Origin: an uncultured Acidimicrobiaceae bacterium
GTDB lineage: Bacteria > Actinomycetota > Acidimicrobiia > Acidimicrobiales > RAAP-2
Direction of reading: 5' to 3'
Length of the DNA: 64,000 bases
NCBI GenBank assembly: GCA_903894295.1
Contig: CAITPI010000087.1
Location: 1-64,000 of the forward strand
This document shows, piece by piece, positions 61,080 through 64,000 of the stretch. A model generated the notes under the pieces. That model worked only from the letters and a program-made list of their open reading frames with translations. It had not been told where the DNA came from and did not search any database. Within the stretch, counting starts at the first letter, position 1, and each line of letters starts with the position of its first letter. The position numbers and the translations under genes are program-made.

Positions 61080-62089
61080 CGACGGACCACGTCCTCGGCC
61101 TCCCGGCGCCCCTCTTCAATCAACGCTTCGGTGTTGTCGAAGTCGTCGAAGTTCCGGCTGGAGGATTCCCCGCCGATGCAGAGGATGACCTCCACGTGAT
61201 CGGGCACGTCGGCCATGTCCCGGGCAAAACGGGAATGGATCGAGATGAACAGGGCGTTGACCATGGCTTCCGCCGGCCGTCGGGCCACCGGTGGTGCGAA
61301 GGTCGGCGGTGAGCACAACAGGACCACCACCCGGGTCGCCCCGGCATCAATGGCCCGCCGGATCGGAACATTGTCCACGACCCCCCCGTCGATGAAGAGA
61401 CCGCCGTCGATTTCGACCGGAGGATAGATGGCCGGGATGGCGGTGGAGGCCAGGACGATGGGCACCGCCGGCCCGGCGGTGAACCAGTGCTCCCGCCCGT
61501 CGGCGAGCGAGGTGGCCACCACTTCGACCGGTATCACGGTCTCCTCGAGTCTCTCGAAGGGGAAAGACGCCTCGAGGACTCCCCGTAGCCCGCTGTTGGC
61601 GTAGACGGCGTCTCGCTGCTGGATGTACATCCAGGGGCCGTGGAGGCGGCCCTGCGGGTAGACCGTGTCGGCCGTCAGTTCCCGCCAGATGTCGCCCATC
61701 TGGGTCACGCCGGACGGGGTCGGATTTCCGGCGAACCCGACACCGTTGATGGCGCCGACCGAAGTGCCGTAGATCCTGTCCGGCCGGAAGCCGTGCTCGC
61801 TCAGAACCTGGAGCATGCCGATCTGTACTGCTCCTCGGGTGCCCCCGCCCGCCAGAACCAGTGCCGTCCAGCCCGGGTCCCCATCTTCGTCATCTTCTTC
61901 GCCGTCACCGTCGTCATCCCCGCCGGTGTCCTTGCCATCGCGCTCTCCCGCCTGTCGGGCCAGCCAGGTCGCCCGGTCGGCTGCCGCCCGGCGAAAGGTG
62001 AAACGAAGGGTCAGGAACACCAGCACCAACGTGGCCACGACGAACGTCGAGAACCCCACGACAAAGACCGGACTCACGGCAGGCGTCAT
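60998..62089 (-). CDS. patatin-like phospholipase with N-terminal TM and acidic linker
   Basis: LVLAGGGTRGAVQIGML oxyanion, GTSVGAING nucleophile, DGGVVDNVPI catalytic Asp. Confidence 0.9.
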   Translation of the reverse strand: MTPAVSPVFVVGFSTFVVATLVLVFLTLRFTFRRAAADRATWLARQAGERDGKDTGGDDDGDGEEDDEDGDPGWTALVLAGGGTRGAVQIGMLQVLSEHGFRPDRIYGTSVGAINGVGFAGNPTPSGVTQMGDIWRELTADTVYPQGRLHGPWMYIQQRDAVYANSGLRGVLEASFPFERLEETVIPVEVVATSLADGREHWFTAGPAVPIVLASTAIPAIYPPVEIDGGLFIDGGVVDNVPIRRAIDAGATRVVVLLCSPPTFAPPVARRPAEAMVNALFISIHSRFARDMADVPDHVEVILCIGGESSSRNFDDFDNTEALIEEGRREAEDVVRRYRLGFPSMSSDDPATAGPDTQPSPST

Positions 62090-62145
62090 CACCCCAGAGG
62101 CTACCGGTCGACCCCGCCAACCGGGCGGGCGCACCGGGGAGACAT

Positions 62146-63534
62146 GTGACACCCCTGGTCCACACTGTCGCCATGCGAGTGACAGAGAAGCAAATGGACG
62201 CAAGGGCGTCCGTGAACACTTCGAAGGCGACCCACCGTCCAAAGGAGCCGCAGCAGGTGACTGCGACCGTGGAGAGTTCGCGTTTGCGGGGCTGGACACC
62301 GCTGGCCGGAGAGGCGTTGCTGGACCGGTTGCGGGACCTCGGGCGCCCACGGTTGGTCGTCGATTCCGAAGCCATGGACCGCCTTCGTCGGCACCTTGAG
62401 GCGGCGTTGGCCACCGGACCGGTCCCGGCTGATGCCGGTAACGGAGACCCGGGACCGGTGGAGGTTTCAGGTCGCCGTGGCCCTTCGGTTCCCCTGCTCG
62501 TCACCCGTGAACGGCTTCGGAGGGCTCTTGCCTGTGCCACCCACGCTCCAGCCGGCGAGGGTGGGGCGCCACGGTCGTCCCACGGTCCAGTCGCCATCGG
62601 GTCCGGATCTTCCGGGGCGGATGAGGAGCGTCCGGACGTGTCGGAAGCGTTGGTCATCGAGGTGATGATGGGAATTGTGTTCCGGCAGGTCGTGACCACC
62701 GGCCAAGTTGACACCCCGTTTCTTGATGCCCGGTCGGTTCTGGCCATCGATCCCCGTCACGAAGGTCTGTTGAACTGGCTGGAGTCGCAGCCTCTGGGTC
62801 AACAACGGGCGCTGCAGTCCGAGGTGGATCGCCAGGGTCGGGACCTGATGGCCCGCTGGCCCCGTCTGCATGCCTCGTGGCTGCCCCGCACCGACCAGGC
62901 GATGCGGGTCGAACTCGCCGACGGGCAGATCGAGTTGCTGGCCCGGGCCGACCTGGCGGTGGGCCGCCCGGTTTCCGGAGAGGCGACGGTCGCTCTGGTG
63001 GATGTTCTGGCCGGGACACCTCGGCCGGGACACCGCCACGAGCGTCACCTGATGGCCCTCGTCGAGGCGCTGCGTTGGGGGACGCCCCCCTTTGTGGTTG
63101 CCACCTACTACACCAGGACCGGTGCCCTCGAGGTCGAGCCGGTTACCGAGTTGATGCTGGCCAGTGCAGCCCGGCGGTTGATCGCCGGTGTCCGGGTCCT
63201 GCGCACCCTGGGCCCGGTGGCATCCGGTGCCGTCGGCGGTGGCATCCGGCCGGCGAGCTCTGTGTGGTGTGGGAGTTGTGCGGCTGAAGCGTTCAGCCTG
63301 ATCGATGGCCCGGCCGGAGTCGGGTCGGACGGGGACGCACCGTCCGGCGAGGCGACCGCCGAGGGCCCTTTCGGACCCGCTCGAGATACCAGGATCGATC
63401 GGCGTGCTTCGGCCCCGCGCCTCGTCACCGGGGAAGGACGACGTTTGACCCCACGTCCGCCGGGTGCACCGGCCGGCCCGGTCGATGAGGCCGCAACCGG
63501 TCGTGACGGGCATCCCCTGGAACAGGTCGCGTGA
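62146..63534 (+). CDS. PD-(D/E)XK nuclease-like protein, possibly degenerate (start may be 62173)
   Basis: IELLARADLAVGRPVSGEATVALVDVLAGTPRPGHRHERHLMALVEALRWGTPPFVVATYYTRTGALEVEPVT; Cys pair SSVWCGSCAAEAF. Confidence 0.5.
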   Translation: MTPLVHTVAMRVTEKQMDARASVNTSKATHRPKEPQQVTATVESSRLRGWTPLAGEALLDRLRDLGRPRLVVDSEAMDRLRRHLEAALATGPVPADAGNGDPGPVEVSGRRGPSVPLLVTRERLRRALACATHAPAGEGGAPRSSHGPVAIGSGSSGADEERPDVSEALVIEVMMGIVFRQVVTTGQVDTPFLDARSVLAIDPRHEGLLNWLESQPLGQQRALQSEVDRQGRDLMARWPRLHASWLPRTDQAMRVELADGQIELLARADLAVGRPVSGEATVALVDVLAGTPRPGHRHERHLMALVEALRWGTPPFVVATYYTRTGALEVEPVTELMLASAARRLIAGVRVLRTLGPVASGAVGGGIRPASSVWCGSCAAEAFSLIDGPAGVGSDGDAPSGEATAEGPFGPARDTRIDRRASAPRLVTGEGRRLTPRPPGAPAGPVDEAATGRDGHPLEQVA

Positions 63535-64000
63535 TGGTCGCCACCGGTCACGTTGCTGGTGGACGGATGTTTCCCGAGGAGTTGGGTCGGGCCATCCTGG
63601 ATCCACTCAACGAACCGGTTGGGCCGGAGCCGCGGCGGTTGCTCGTCGAACGGCTGACGACGGAGTTGCACAGCGTGACGGCTGCAGTTCCCGGCCCCCC
63701 GGCCGACGTGGCGCCTGAAGTCGGGCCTCCCGTCGCCGACACCGAAGATTCGACGGAACAGCAACAGGTGGGAGGCGGATCGATCGTACGCGGGAGCGGT
63801 CGAGGTGGAGACACCAGCCCTCAACCGGTAGTGGTCACCCTGCCCCTGCTCCGTCGCCTGGCCAGTCGTCCTGGGGAGGGACCGTTTCCCGAGGAGCCCT
63901 TTGCCTGGAAACCCGGCTTCATACGACGGAGTCTGGGTGTGGCATTGCTCGGCGCCTGTCGCCGGGGTCTCCATGACGCACCCTCTGTGGCCGTTGGTCC
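63531..64000 (+). CDS. uncharacterized protein, 3' truncated by window
   Basis: Open frame VMVATGHVAGGRMFPEELGRAILDPLNEPVGPEPRRLLVERLTTELHSV... to window end; overlaps the upstream stop by GTGA. Confidence 0.5.
   Translation, partial: MMVATGHVAGGRMFPEELGRAILDPLNEPVGPEPRRLLVERLTTELHSVTAAVPGPPADVAPEVGPPVADTEDSTEQQQVGGGSIVRGSGRGGDTSPQPVVVTLPLLRRLASRPGEGPFPEEPFAWKPGFIRRSLGVALLGACRRGLHDAPSVAVG

Overview
A 64 kb high-GC chromosomal window that looks like core genome of an actinobacterium (gene order suggests an Acidimicrobiia-like lineage; this is inference). I see no mobile elements, prophage, CRISPR array or rRNA. Conserved blocks are: glnR-glnA-glnII; nadE; a primary-type sigma factor; two TrkA-type K+ regulators divergent from an APC permease; hppA; topA-tmk-holB; tRNA-Thr(CGT); ECF sigma plus zinc anti-sigma; tilS-hpt-folE-folP-[pseudophosphatase-like]-folB-folK; panC-nadB-nadC-coaX; a sulfatase and beta-propeller pair; polyprenyl synthase; clpC; radA-[ATP-grasp]-disA-carD-ispD-ispF-rlmB; egtD-egtB; tRNA-Thr(TGT); otsB, otsA and gpgS; a SAM-I-like riboswitch-thrC-like-ThiS unit; a P450/TetR cluster; and a patatin, a PD-(D/E)XK-like protein and an unknown partner. 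The most interesting points are: (i) a SAM-riboswitch-like leader in front of a threonine-synthase-like PLP enzyme and a ThiS/MoaD sulfur carrier, suggesting a protein-thiocarboxylate homocysteine/methionine pathway; (ii) a dual-specificity-phosphatase-like protein in the folate operon whose HC(X5)R cysteine is Gln, with a histone-H1-like 10-aa repeat tail; (iii) a fusion of an APC permease to an OB-fold domain; (iv) a type II glutamine synthetase with an H1-like Lys/Ala tail. All calls come from reading the sequence and the ORF track; no database search was run.
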